Origin: VXMT01 sp965204835
GTDB lineage: Bacteria > Chloroflexota > Dehalococcoidia > UBA2979
Direction: 5' to 3'
NCBI GenBank assembly: GCA_965204835.1
Contig: OZ242017.1
Coordinates: forward strand, 2,232,001 to 2,296,000
DNA length: 64,000 nucleotides
A program made the translations under genes and the position numbers. Below are positions 41,521-50,290 of this stretch, in pieces; position 1 is the stretch's first letter; every line of letters begins with the position of its first letter. Under the pieces are notes generated by a model. It saw only the letters and a list, made by a program, of their open reading frames with translations. It was not told the origin of the DNA and ran no database searches.

Positions 41521-44049
41521 ATGACCGGGACGATGCCGCTCGACGGCCTGCGCGTGATCGACCTGACACGGGGGACGGTCGGACCGTTCTGCACCCGCCT
41601 GCTCGGCGACTATGGCGCGGACGTGATCAAGATCGAGCCGCCCGAGGGCGACCCGGCGCGCCACACGCCGCCCTTCCACGAGGATGAGCCGGGCGTCGAG
41701 CGCTCCGGCCTGTTCCTGTTCCTCAACACCAACAAGCGCAGCGTCGTGCTGGACCTCAAGACCGACGAGGGCCGCGAGCACCTGCTGCGGCTCGTGCAGG
41801 ACGCCGACGTGGTCGTCGAGAACTTCAAGCCGGGCACGATGGAGCGGCTCGGCATCGGCTACGACGTGCTGCACGAGGTGAACCCGATGGTCGTGCTGAC
41901 CTCGCTCACCAACTTCGGGCAGGACGGCCCCTACCGCGACTACGAGGCGACGGACCTCACGATCTTCGGGATGGGCGGCAACCTGCAGGCCGCCGGCGAC
42001 GCCGAGCTGGAGCCGGTCAAGACCGCCGGCCGCATGACCGGGTACCACGGCGGCTTCGTCGGCGCCCTCGCCACGATGGTCGCGCTCTACGGCTCGAAGG
42101 AGCGCGGCGAGGGCGAGCACGTCGACCTCTCGCTCTTCGAGACGGCGACGCACTCGATCGACGCCCGGCTCGCACAGCTCATGGGCCACCAGTACACGGG
42201 CGGCATCGCCGGGCGGTCGGGCGTGGTCTCGCAGGTCGGCTCGGGCGTGTTCCCGTGCATCGACGGCTTCTTCATCATCAGCTCGGGACCCTCGCGCCTG
42301 CCGGGCGTGATCCGCATGATCGGCCGCGAGGACCTGCTCGAGGACCCCGACTGGTCGACGGTCACCGCCCGCTCCGCGCCCGAGCGCATCGAGGAGTTCA
42401 ACGTCCACCTGCTGCCGTTCACGCTGCAGCGCACCAAGGCCGAGCTCCGCCAGGCGTGCGAGGACTTCGGGGTCCTCGCCGGCCCCATCAACACCATCGA
42501 GGACCTGCTGCAGGATCCCAACTTCGTCGAGCGCGAGTTCTTCCAGACCATCGAGCACCCCGAGACCGGCCCGCTCACATACCCCGGCTACCACTTCACG
42601 CTGCACCGCGACGAGGGCCCGATGCCGCCGCGGCGGCACGCCCCGATGCTCGGCGCGCACACCGAGGAGGTGCTGTCGGAGGCGGCCCCCGCGCGAGCGC
42701 CCGTCGTGCGCCCGAAGTCCGAGCCGACGCCCGTGATCACGCCGGCCGAGGGACGTCTGCCCCTCGAAGGCCTGCGCGTCATCGACTTCACGGTGGTGTG
42801 GGCGGGTCCCTACTCGACCATGCACCTCGCGGAGTGGGGCGCCGAGGTGATCCGCGTCGAGTCCACCCACTTCGCCCCCTCGACGTCGCGAGGGTTCCTC
42901 GTGCGGCCGCCGCTGGAGATGGTGCAGGCCGTCGGGTCGACGAACATCACCTACCCCAACAACGAGCCGGGCGAGCGGCCGTGGAACCGCTGGTCGGGGT
43001 TCACGCACCACGCCCGCAACAAGAAGTCGGTCACCATCGACTACGCCTCGCCCGAGGGCCAGGAGATCCTCGACCGCCTGATCGCGGTCTCCGACGGGCT
43101 GATCGAGAACAACCTGCCGCCGAACGTCGACCGCAACAATCTCGGGTGGGAGCGCCTGTCGAGCGTGAACCCGCGCATGATCATGGTGCGCGCGCCGGGC
43201 TTCGGCATCACCGGGCCGTACCGCCGCTACCGCACGTTCGGCAACCACATGGAGGCGCTCTGCGGGCACCCCGTGATCCGCGCCTACCCCGGCTTCAGCC
43301 TCGAGCGCGCTCCGAGCGGCGTGCCGTCCGACGCCGCATCGGGCGTCGGCTCGGCGTTCGCGTTCATGAACGGGCTGCGGTACCGCGAGCAGACCGGCAA
43401 GGGGCTGATGATCGAGCTTGCCACCGCCGAGAACTTCGTCGGCTACATCGGCGAGTTCATCATGGACTACTCGATGAACGGCCGGCAGTGGGAGTACATG
43501 GCGAACAGCCACTTCTTCCTCGCGCCGCACAACGTCTACCCGGTCCACGGCATCGACCGCTGGGTCACGATCGCGGTGCGCAACGAGCGGGAGTGGCAGG
43601 CGCTGTGCGACTCGATGCGCATGCCCGAGCTGGCCGACGACCCGCGCTTCGCGACGATGGCCGACCGCCACGCCAACCGCGCCGAGCTCGACGCGATCAT
43701 CGCCGAGTGGACGCGGGAGCGTGATCCGTACTGGATCATGCACCGCCTCCAGGCCCTCGGCATCCCGGCGGGCGTGGTGATGACCGAGGCCGACGCCTAC
43801 GACGACCGCCAGCACCACGCGCGCGACTTCTTCCAGACCCTCGAGAACCCCGACACCGGCGTCCAGCGCTACGTGGGGCGCGCGTGGAAGGCCAGCCGCT
43901 CGCCGATGGGCGTGACGCGCCACGCGCCGCACCTCGGGCAGGACAACGAGTACGTCTACAAGGAGGTCATGGGCTACTCGGACGCCGAGTACCAGGGCTT
44001 CATCGACCGCGGCCACATCGGCACGGAGTACGACGCCGACATCCCGTAG
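41521..44049 (+). CDS. Two-domain CaiB/BaiF CoA-transferase
   Basis: An 842-residue protein with two class III CoA-transferase units in tandem, about 1-390 and 415-842. Both start alike: LDGLRVIDLTRGTVGPF and LEGLRVIDFTVVWAGPY. The first keeps the catalytic Asp (D145 in EATDLTIFG); in the second the matching position reads RTFGNHMEAL with Gly574. Single-unit enzymes dimerise as interlocked rings, so this fusion may act as one built-in pair. It should move CoA between carboxylic acids; substrates are unknown. ATG 41521. Confidence 0.88.
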   Translation: MTGTMPLDGLRVIDLTRGTVGPFCTRLLGDYGADVIKIEPPEGDPARHTPPFHEDEPGVERSGLFLFLNTNKRSVVLDLKTDEGREHLLRLVQDADVVVENFKPGTMERLGIGYDVLHEVNPMVVLTSLTNFGQDGPYRDYEATDLTIFGMGGNLQAAGDAELEPVKTAGRMTGYHGGFVGALATMVALYGSKERGEGEHVDLSLFETATHSIDARLAQLMGHQYTGGIAGRSGVVSQVGSGVFPCIDGFFIISSGPSRLPGVIRMIGREDLLEDPDWSTVTARSAPERIEEFNVHLLPFTLQRTKAELRQACEDFGVLAGPINTIEDLLQDPNFVEREFFQTIEHPETGPLTYPGYHFTLHRDEGPMPPRRHAPMLGAHTEEVLSEAAPARAPVVRPKSEPTPVITPAEGRLPLEGLRVIDFTVVWAGPYSTMHLAEWGAEVIRVESTHFAPSTSRGFLVRPPLEMVQAVGSTNITYPNNEPGERPWNRWSGFTHHARNKKSVTIDYASPEGQEILDRLIAVSDGLIENNLPPNVDRNNLGWERLSSVNPRMIMVRAPGFGITGPYRRYRTFGNHMEALCGHPVIRAYPGFSLERAPSGVPSDAASGVGSAFAFMNGLRYREQTGKGLMIELATAENFVGYIGEFIMDYSMNGRQWEYMANSHFFLAPHNVYPVHGIDRWVTIAVRNEREWQALCDSMRMPELADDPRFATMADRHANRAELDAIIAEWTRERDPYWIMHRLQALGIPAGVVMTEADAYDDRQHHARDFFQTLENPDTGVQRYVGRAWKASRSPMGVTRHAPHLGQDNEYVYKEVMGYSDAEYQGFIDRGHIGTEYDADIP

Positions 44050-44067
44050 CGCGCCCGCTGCGCCTCG

Positions 44068-45585
44068 TCAGCGCGCGAGGAGCGCGTTGACGCGCGCCAT
44101 GTCGAGGTGCTCGCGCACGACCGCGGCCAGCCGGTCGAACGCCTCCTCGCGCCGCTCGGCGAACGCCACGCCGGCCTCCGCCTGGTCGCGGCGTCCGAGG
44201 GCGCGCAGCAGCGCGGCGCGCACGCCGTCGTTGTGGAGCAGCCCGTGGAGGTACGTCCCGGCAATGCGCCCGTCCGGCGACACCGCGCCGTCCGGGCGGC
44301 CGCCGAGGCTGAGCAGTGGACGCGCGTCGCCCTCCCCGGCGTGCTGGCCCATGTGGATCTCGTAGCCGCTCACCGGCTGCCCCGTCGCGCCGGCCCACGG
44401 GCCGGCCGACGCGCGTACCTCGCCCGACGCCTGTCGCGTCGTCTTCGCCGCCACGAACCGCGTCTCGACGGGCAGCAGGCCGAGGCCGGGCGTCGACGTG
44501 CCCGGGGCCGCCTCGACGCCCTCCTCGTCGACGAGCCGCTCCCCGAGCATCTGGAAGCCGCCGCAGATGCCGACCACGGCGCCGCCGCGCGCGGCGTGCT
44601 CCTCGATCGCCCCGTCGAGACCCTGTCCGCGCAGCCACTCGAGGTCGGCGACGGTCGCCTTCGTGCCTGGCAGCACCGCGAGGTCCGGCTCGCCAAGCTC
44701 GCGGGCATCGCGCACCCATCGCACCCGCACGCCGGGCTCGCGCATGAGCGGGTCGAAGTCGTCGAAGTTGGCGATGCGCGGCAGCCGCACCACCGCCACG
44801 TCCACCTCGGCCGCATCGGCCCCGCCGCCTCCTGCCTCGGGCCGTTCGAGGGCGACCGCGTCCTCCTCGGCCACGCCGACGTCGTCGATCCACGGGATCA
44901 CGCCGAGCACCGGCACGCCCGTGCGCTGCTCGATCTCCTCGATCGCCGGACCGAGCAGCGAGGGGTCGCCGCGGAAGCGGTTGATGACGAGGCCCCGCAC
45001 GAGCGCGCGGTCCTCGGGCGGCAGCAGCTCCAGCGTGCCGAGCAGGTGCGCGAACACGCCGCCGCGGTCGATGTCGCCGACGAGCAGCGTCGGCGCCTGC
45101 GCGTGGCGCGCGACGCGCATGTTGGTGATGTCGCCGGCGCGCAGGTTCGGCTCGGCCGGGCTCCCCGCCCCCTCGGCGACGACGAGGTCATGGCGCGCCC
45201 GCAGCGCGTCGAGCGCCTCGGCGGCGTCGGGCCAGAGGTCGCGCTTGCGACCGATGAAGTCGCGGCTGCGGAGCAGGCCCGCGGGCCGGCCGCGCAACAC
45301 GAGCTGCGAGGTGCGGTCGCCCTGCGGTTTCAGCAGCACGGGGTTCATTTCCACGTGCGGTTCGAGGCCGGCAGCCGCGGCCTGCTCGGCCTGCGCGCGG
45401 CCGATCTCGAGGCCGTCGACGGTGACGGCGGCGTTGTTGGACATGTTCTGCGCCTTGAACGGCGCGACGCGCACGCCGTCCTGCCGGAAGATCCGGCACA
45501 GCGCCGCCACAACCACCGACTTCCCCACCGACGACGCGGTTCCGACGACCATCAGCACCGGCGCGAGCCCGCCCTCGCGAGTCAC
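44068..45585 (-). CDS. cobQ: Cobyric acid synthase
   Basis: A 505-residue CobQ/CbiP. It amidates the corrin side chains of adenosylcobyrinate a,c-diamide with glutamine nitrogen. The ATP-binding N-terminus is VVGTASSVGKSVVVAALCR with FKAQNMSNNA; the amidotransferase domain has the nucleophile Cys in VGICGGFQMLGE and His in GTYLHGLLHN. GTG at 45585 overlaps the stop of the preceding gene (GTGA). It is the last gene of the cobalamin operon and faces the CoA-transferase. Confidence 0.93.
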   Translation of the reverse strand: MTREGGLAPVLMVVGTASSVGKSVVVAALCRIFRQDGVRVAPFKAQNMSNNAAVTVDGLEIGRAQAEQAAAAGLEPHVEMNPVLLKPQGDRTSQLVLRGRPAGLLRSRDFIGRKRDLWPDAAEALDALRARHDLVVAEGAGSPAEPNLRAGDITNMRVARHAQAPTLLVGDIDRGGVFAHLLGTLELLPPEDRALVRGLVINRFRGDPSLLGPAIEEIEQRTGVPVLGVIPWIDDVGVAEEDAVALERPEAGGGGADAAEVDVAVVRLPRIANFDDFDPLMREPGVRVRWVRDARELGEPDLAVLPGTKATVADLEWLRGQGLDGAIEEHAARGGAVVGICGGFQMLGERLVDEEGVEAAPGTSTPGLGLLPVETRFVAAKTTRQASGEVRASAGPWAGATGQPVSGYEIHMGQHAGEGDARPLLSLGGRPDGAVSPDGRIAGTYLHGLLHNDGVRAALLRALGRRDQAEAGVAFAERREEAFDRLAAVVREHLDMARVNALLAR

Positions 45586-46580
45586 GCGATGTCGTCCAGC
45601 GCCGCGTCGAGCGCGTCGAGGAGGCGTGGCAGCTCGGACGCCGCCGGCGTGGCGATGCGCACCCACTCGGGCAGCCCGAACGAGGCGCAGTCGCGCACCT
45701 CGACGCCGCGTGCGAGCAGCGCACCACGCACGGCCGACGCGTCGCCGACCTGCGCGAGCACGAAGTTCGCCCGCGCCGGGCTGACCGCGATGCCGCGCAC
45801 GGCGAAGAACTCATGTATCGCCTCGCGCGTCTCGGCCACCTCGCGCGCCACCTCGCGGCGCTCGGCGTCGAGGGGCAGCGCGGCGCGGGCCGCCTCGATG
45901 GCCGGTGCGCCGACGGCCCACGCCGGTTGGAGCGCGGCGAGGCGCGCGATGAGCGGGGCGGGGCCTGCGACGTAGCCGACGCGCAGGCCGGGGATCGCGT
46001 GGAGCTTCGTGAAGGAGTGGACGACGAGCACCGGCAGCCCGTCGCGTACGAGCTTGTTCGCGTCCCACGCGTCCTCGACGAACGGCTCGTAGACCGCGTC
46101 GACGAGCAGGACGCCTCGCGCGACGCGCAGTACGCGCCGGATCGTCGCTTCGTCGACGTACACGCCGGCGGGGCTGCTCGGGTTCGCGATCAGCGTGAGG
46201 AGCGCGCGCGGCGGGTCGTCGGGCGGGGCGAAGTCGGGCGGAGATGCCTCGTGGTGCTCGACCTTGAAGCCGGCCGCGAGGGCGGCGCGCTCATACTCGC
46301 CGAACGCGGGGGTGAAGACCGTGCAGGCATCGTCGGGCCCGAGCACGGCGCGCAGCGCGAGGTGGATCGCCTCGGTCGCGCCCGCCGTGATCAGCACCTG
46401 GTCCCGCGACACCCCGATCTCCGTCGCCACCTGCCAGCGCAGCGACGACGGGTCGAGGTCCGCGTTGGGCTCCGGGTAGCGGTCGAGGGCTGCACGGCGA
46501 GCGGCCTCGACCACCGCCGGGTGCGGCCCGTGCGGGTGCAGGTTCGAGGCGAGGTCGAGGACGGGCGGCTCGCTGCTCAT
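45582..46580 (-). CDS. PLP enzyme CobC/CobD (threonine-phosphate decarboxylase type)
   Basis: A 332-residue fold-type I aminotransferase-like enzyme. Marks are LDLASNLHPHGPHPAVVEA, ITAGATEAIHLALRA, LLVDAVYEPF, and the PLP lysine in HSFTKLHAIPGLRVG. In a cobalamin operon this family makes (R)-1-amino-2-propanol phosphate from L-threonine phosphate for the nucleotide loop. Histidinol-phosphate aminotransferase is the sister family, so the role is inferred from context. It overlaps both neighbours by four bases. Confidence 0.82.
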   Translation of the reverse strand: MSSEPPVLDLASNLHPHGPHPAVVEAARRAALDRYPEPNADLDPSSLRWQVATEIGVSRDQVLITAGATEAIHLALRAVLGPDDACTVFTPAFGEYERAALAAGFKVEHHEASPPDFAPPDDPPRALLTLIANPSSPAGVYVDEATIRRVLRVARGVLLVDAVYEPFVEDAWDANKLVRDGLPVLVVHSFTKLHAIPGLRVGYVAGPAPLIARLAALQPAWAVGAPAIEAARAALPLDAERREVAREVAETREAIHEFFAVRGIAVSPARANFVLAQVGDASAVRGALLARGVEVRDCASFGLPEWVRIATPAASELPRLLDALDAALDDIA

Positions 46581-47503
46581 GACCGGCTCCCCACCGCCAC
46601 GAGCGACGCGCCGAGGACCGCGCCGGTGACCAGCGCCGCCTCGGTCGCCAGCACGCAGGCGCGCCCGATGTCCTCGTGCGTCGGTTCGGGCAGCCCCTCG
46701 CCGAGCGTGTAGTCGCCGCGCTTGCCGAGCCGCACGCCCAGCGCGCCCGCCATCGCGGCCATGGGGTGGCCGGCGTTCGGGCTCTCCGTCCGCCCGGCCT
46801 CGAGGCGCCAGTGCCGTACGGCCCTCGCGCCGTCACCCCGTAACGCGGCCGCTGCGCACAGTGCGAGCGCCGTCAGGCGAGCGGGCGCGAGGTTCAGCGC
46901 GTCGTCGGTGCGCGCCGCGGCTTCGCCGAGGTCCGCCCAGCGCTCGTCGCGGTACCCCCACATCGCGTCGAGGGTGTTCACGGCGCGGTACGCCCACGCC
47001 GCGGGGAGCCCGCCGACGGCGTACCACAGCCACGGCGCGATCACCCCGTCGCCCAGGTTCTCCGCCACCGACTCGATGGTCGCCGCGGCCACCTCGGATG
47101 CGTCGAGGTCGCGCGTATCGCGGCTCACGAGGTGCGTGCCGAGCAGCGTCCGCGCCTCATCGAGCGCGCCGTCGCGGAGCGCCGCCTCGACCTCCCCGGC
47201 GCGGCCGAGGAGCGTGCGCAGCGCGAAGGACAGCGAGAGTGCGCCCGCGTCGACGGCGACGCGCCGCGCGCCGGAGCCGCCGAGGCGCGCGGAGAGCTGC
47301 CACGCGGCCAGCGCCGCGATGAGCGGCAGGCCGGCCGCGACACCTCGGCCGTAGCGGCGGCGCTCCGACGCGCCCTCCGGCGCGAACCCCTCGAGGGCGC
47401 GGGCGAGCGAGCCGATCGCGCCGACGGGGTGGAGCCGCGTCGGTGGGTCGCCGGCGACGCCGTCGACCGCCACGGCGAGGGCGAGTGTGAGCGCGCGCCG
47501 CAT
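46577..47503 (-). CDS. cbiB: Adenosylcobinamide-phosphate synthase
   Basis: A 308-residue membrane protein of the CbiB/CobD family, which joins the aminopropanol arm to adenosylcobyric acid. Family motifs are LHPVGAIGSL near the N-terminus, the central SVAENLGDGVIAPWLWYAVGG, and AYRAVNTLDAMWGYRDERW. About four to five hydrophobic helices are visible. It overlaps the CobC/CobD gene by ATGA and follows cobO by one base. Confidence 0.92.
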   Translation of the reverse strand: MRRALTLALAVAVDGVAGDPPTRLHPVGAIGSLARALEGFAPEGASERRRYGRGVAAGLPLIAALAAWQLSARLGGSGARRVAVDAGALSLSFALRTLLGRAGEVEAALRDGALDEARTLLGTHLVSRDTRDLDASEVAAATIESVAENLGDGVIAPWLWYAVGGLPAAWAYRAVNTLDAMWGYRDERWADLGEAAARTDDALNLAPARLTALALCAAAALRGDGARAVRHWRLEAGRTESPNAGHPMAAMAGALGVRLGKRGDYTLGEGLPEPTHEDIGRACVLATEAALVTGAVLGASLVAVGSRS

Positions 47504-47504
47504 C

Positions 47505-48095
47505 TCAGAAGTCGATGCCGCGCTGCGCCTTGATGCCCTGCTGGAACGGGTGCTTCACCTCGGTCATCTCCGAGACCAGGTCGGCGAACTCCACCAGCTC
47601 GGGCGCGGCGTTGCGGCCCGTCATGATGATGTGCGTGTCGGCGGGGCGGTTGCGCAGCACCGAGATCACCTCGTCGGCCTCGAGCCAGCCGTACGTGACC
47701 GGGTACGTGATCTCGTCGAGCACAACGAGGTCGTACGCGGCCGACTCGATCTTCTCGCGGGCGAGCGCCCAGCACTCGCGGGCAAGCGCGATGTCCTTGT
47801 TGATGTCCTTCGAGAGCCACGTGAAGCCGTCGCCGAGCGGGATCATCTCGATGCCCATGCGCCTCGCGGCGCGCGTCTCGCCGTAGTTCGCGGTCTTGGA
47901 CTTGATGAACTGCAGCCAGCAGACCTTCCAGCCTCGCCCCCACGCGCGCATCGTGACCCCGAGGGCCGAGGTGGTCTTGCCCTTCCCGTCGCCCGTGTAG
48001 AGCAGCACGAGCGGGTGCCTTTTGGGGACCGGGTTCTCCTCGGCGTCCGCGGGTGCGAGGTCGTCGTCGGGCTCGCGCCACTTCTCGGTCGTCAT
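47505..48095 (-). CDS. cobO: Cob(I)yrinic acid a,c-diamide adenosyltransferase
   Basis: A 196-residue CobA/CobO-type corrinoid adenosyltransferase. The P-loop is YTGDGKGKTTSALG, followed by WLQFIKSKTANYGE and LVVLDEITYPVTYGWL, which carry the corrinoid and ATP residues. It adds the 5'-deoxyadenosyl group to reduced corrinoids, both imported and synthesised. The start is ATG 48095, one base after the btuD stop. Confidence 0.94.
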   Translation of the reverse strand: MTTEKWREPDDDLAPADAEENPVPKRHPLVLLYTGDGKGKTTSALGVTMRAWGRGWKVCWLQFIKSKTANYGETRAARRMGIEMIPLGDGFTWLSKDINKDIALARECWALAREKIESAAYDLVVLDEITYPVTYGWLEADEVISVLRNRPADTHIIMTGRNAAPELVEFADLVSEMTEVKHPFQQGIKAQRGIDF

Positions 48096-48096
48096 C

Positions 48097-48939
48097 TCAG
48101 GACTCCAGGCGCGAGGGGATGACGACCGGCGCGCCCGACGCCGGGTGCGGCAGTACCGTCACGCCGTTGCCGTAGACCCGCTGCACGTGCTCCGACGTGA
48201 CCACCTCGGACGGTGGCCCCCCGGCGACCACCTCGCCGCGGTCGAGCAGCACGACGCGGTCGCAGTAGGCGGCGGCCAGCGTCAGGTCGTGGACGATCAG
48301 CAGCACGCCCGCCCCGGCGGCCGCCAGCTCCGCGACCAGTTCGAGGACCTCGACCTGCGCGTGCGCGTCGAGGTTCGAGGTCGGCTCGTCGAGCAGCAGC
48401 AGCGGCGCCTCCTGCGCGAGCGCGCGGGCGATGAAGGCGCGTCGGCGCTCACCGCCGGAGAGTGAGCCGAGATCACGGTCCGCGAACTGGTCACAGCCCG
48501 CGCGCCGCATCGCCTCGGCGGCCACGTCGAAGTCGTGGCGCGACTCGCTGGCGAGCAGCCCGAGGTGCGGGTGGCGCCCCAGCACGACGAGGTCGCGGAC
48601 GCGCATCGTCGCGGGCGCCTCGGGCAGCTGCTGCACGACGGCCACGCGCCGCGCCAGCTCGCGGCGCGGGAGCGCGTCGAGCGCGTCGCCCCCGATCGCG
48701 ACCTCGCCCGCCGAGGGCTCCAGCAGGCCGGTGACGACGCGCAGGAGCGTGCTCTTGCCCGCCCCGTTCGGCCCGACGAGCCCGACGACCTCGCCGCTCC
48801 CGACTCGCACCTCGACGTCCCGCAGGATCGCCTGGCCCCCGAGATCGACGTGGATACCGGATGCCTCCAGCAGCGGGGCCGTCGAGGGTTGGGTCGCGGA
48901 CGGAGCCGCGTAGCGGGTGGACGTGGTCATGGTGGTCAC
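48097..48939 (-). CDS. btuD: ABC transporter ATPase for cobalamin (BtuD-like)
   Basis: A 280-residue ABC ATPase of the FecE/BtuD/HmuV type. The Walker A is GPNGAGKST, the signature LSGGERRRAFIARAL, and Walker B LLLLDEPTSNLD. The fusion of a 22-residue Thr/Ser-rich lead may be unreal: GTG 48939 overlaps the permease stop, and an in-frame ATG lies at 48930. Being under a cobalamin riboswitch and next to cob genes suggests corrinoid, not siderophore, uptake. A substrate-binding protein gene is not in the window. Confidence 0.88.
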   Translation of the reverse strand: MTTMTTSTRYAAPSATQPSTAPLLEASGIHVDLGGQAILRDVEVRVGSGEVVGLVGPNGAGKSTLLRVVTGLLEPSAGEVAIGGDALDALPRRELARRVAVVQQLPEAPATMRVRDLVVLGRHPHLGLLASESRHDFDVAAEAMRRAGCDQFADRDLGSLSGGERRRAFIARALAQEAPLLLLDEPTSNLDAHAQVEVLELVAELAAAGAGVLLIVHDLTLAAAYCDRVVLLDRGEVVAGGPPSEVVTSEHVQRVYGNGVTVLPHPASGAPVVIPSRLES

Positions 48940-50045
48940 AGCGGGGCCGCCCGTCGGGTGCGCAGCAGCCAGAGGAAGAACGGCCCGCCGAGCAGCGCCG
49001 TGAGCACCCCGACCGGCACCTCCTGCGGCGACAGCATCGTCCTCGCCAGCAGGTCGACGAGGATGAGGAACGAGGCCCCGAAGAGCGCCGCCAGTGGCAG
49101 CAGCCGCCGGTGGTCGCCGCCGAACGCCAGCCGCACCGCGTGCGGCACGATCAGCCCGACGAAGCCGATCACCCCGGCGATCGCCACCGCCGTGGCCGCG
49201 GTGAGCGAGGCGGCGGCGAGCACGATCAGCTTGGTGCGCGTGACGGGGACGCCGAGCTGCGACGCCTGCTCCTCGTCGAGCTGGAGCACGTTCAGCACCC
49301 TCGCGTGCATCGCGACGATGACCGTGCCGACGACGAGGTAGGGCATCGCCCAGCCGATGCGCTCCCAGTTCGAGGTGTTAAAGCCGCCGAAGAGGAACGA
49401 GAAGATCGGCCGCGCCTGCTCGCCGCCGGTGAGCAGGATGAACGCCGTCGCCGCCCCGAAGACGGCCGAAAGCGCGACCCCGGCGAGGATCAGCGTCGTG
49501 CTATCCACGCCGCCCCCACCCGTCGCGAGCAGGTAGACGAGCACGACGGTGCCGAGCGCGCCCGCGAAGGCGAAGACGGGCACCCAGCCGAAGCCGTAGG
49601 CGTCGGTCGAGAGTGGCGAGATGATCGCGATCGCCGCCCCGAGCGCGGCGCCCGAGGCGACCCCGAGCAGGAACGGCCCGGCGAGCGGGTTGCGGAAGAC
49701 CCCCTGGTACGAGGCCCCGGACAGCGCGAGCGCCGCGCCGACGGCCCCCGCCGCGATCACCCTCGGCAGCCGGATGTCGAGCACGATCGTCTCCTGCGTG
49801 GCCGGCACTGTGACGTCGACGGTCACCATCGGCAGCCGGTCGAGGAGGATGCGCAGCACCGTCGCGGGCGGGATGTCCGCCGCGCCCTGCGTCAGCGCCA
49901 CGAGCGCGACGACGACGAGCAGCACGGCGGCGGCGAGCGCAGGTCCGGGAGCGCGCGGGACGGCTCGAGGCAGCCACGCGGCGCGAGCCGCGGGCGGTGG
50001 GGCGACCGCCTCGCCCATGCGTGCGCCGAGGGATTCGCGTGCCAC
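48936..50045 (-). CDS. btuC: ABC permease for cobalamin (FecCD/BtuC family)
   Basis: A 369-residue FecCD-family permease with about ten helices. Family marks are RLPRVIAAGAVGAALALSGA, FRNPLAGPFLLGVASGA, and IGFVGLIVPHAVRLAFGGDH near the C-terminus. GTG at 50045 is chosen because GGAGGGG lies 7 bases upstream. That site can be covered by a hairpin at 50051-50072 downstream of the riboswitch. It is the first gene of the operon. In isolation it could be an iron-chelate permease; the riboswitch argues for corrinoids. Confidence 0.88.
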   Translation of the reverse strand: MARESLGARMGEAVAPPPAARAAWLPRAVPRAPGPALAAAVLLVVVALVALTQGAADIPPATVLRILLDRLPMVTVDVTVPATQETIVLDIRLPRVIAAGAVGAALALSGASYQGVFRNPLAGPFLLGVASGAALGAAIAIISPLSTDAYGFGWVPVFAFAGALGTVVLVYLLATGGGGVDSTTLILAGVALSAVFGAATAFILLTGGEQARPIFSFLFGGFNTSNWERIGWAMPYLVVGTVIVAMHARVLNVLQLDEEQASQLGVPVTRTKLIVLAAASLTAATAVAIAGVIGFVGLIVPHAVRLAFGGDHRRLLPLAALFGASFLILVDLLARTMLSPQEVPVGVLTALLGGPFFLWLLRTRRAAPL

Positions 50046-50050
50046 GAAAA

Positions 50051-50072
50051 CGCCCCTCCGATGCGAGAGGCG
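50051..50072 (-). promoter_or_regulatory. Hairpin able to mask the btuC ribosome binding site
   Basis: On the minus strand CGCCTCT (50072-50066) can pair with AGGGGCG (50057-50051), seven pairs including one wobble, around an 8-base loop. The 3' arm contains most of the GGAGGGG ribosome binding site. This suits a translation-blocking expression platform for the cobalamin riboswitch. There is no T-tract, so transcription termination is less likely. Confidence 0.5.
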
Positions 50073-50137
50073 GTGTCCAGCGATGCCGGTCCGGCGGGGC
50101 CGCACGGCATGCCGTCGCCTGTCCTCGCAGGTTCGCG

Positions 50138-50260
50138 ACATCGCGCAGGCCGGTGTTCTGGCTTACCCGGCGGCGGCTCACGCCGCGCCACGGCTCACAG
50201 TTGCGGGACAGCGCCGGACTCGCACCGGCTTCCCCAGCTGCTGCGCGGCGATCACCGTAG
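50138..50260 (-). ncRNA. Cobalamin riboswitch
   Basis: The minus strand carries the conserved core of the B12 riboswitch: GGGAAGCCGGTG, GAGTCCGGCGCTG, then CCCGCAACTGTGAGCC, and later GGGTAAGCCAGAACACC. Closing arms CGCGCAG and CTGCGCG at the two ends (50247-50241 and 50148-50142) form the outer stem. It lies 90 bases upstream of btuC and 30 bases downstream of the PPOX gene stop. High cobalamin should lower expression of the uptake and assembly operon. Confidence 0.93.
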
Positions 50261-50290
50261 CACGACGCCGACCGCGGAGCCATGCGAGGT

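Noticed and set aside
41467..44016. An 849-codon minus-strand frame opposite the double CoA-transferase
   Set aside because: Antisense shadow of a well-supported gene; composition is dominated by Val, Arg, His, Glu and shows no domain.
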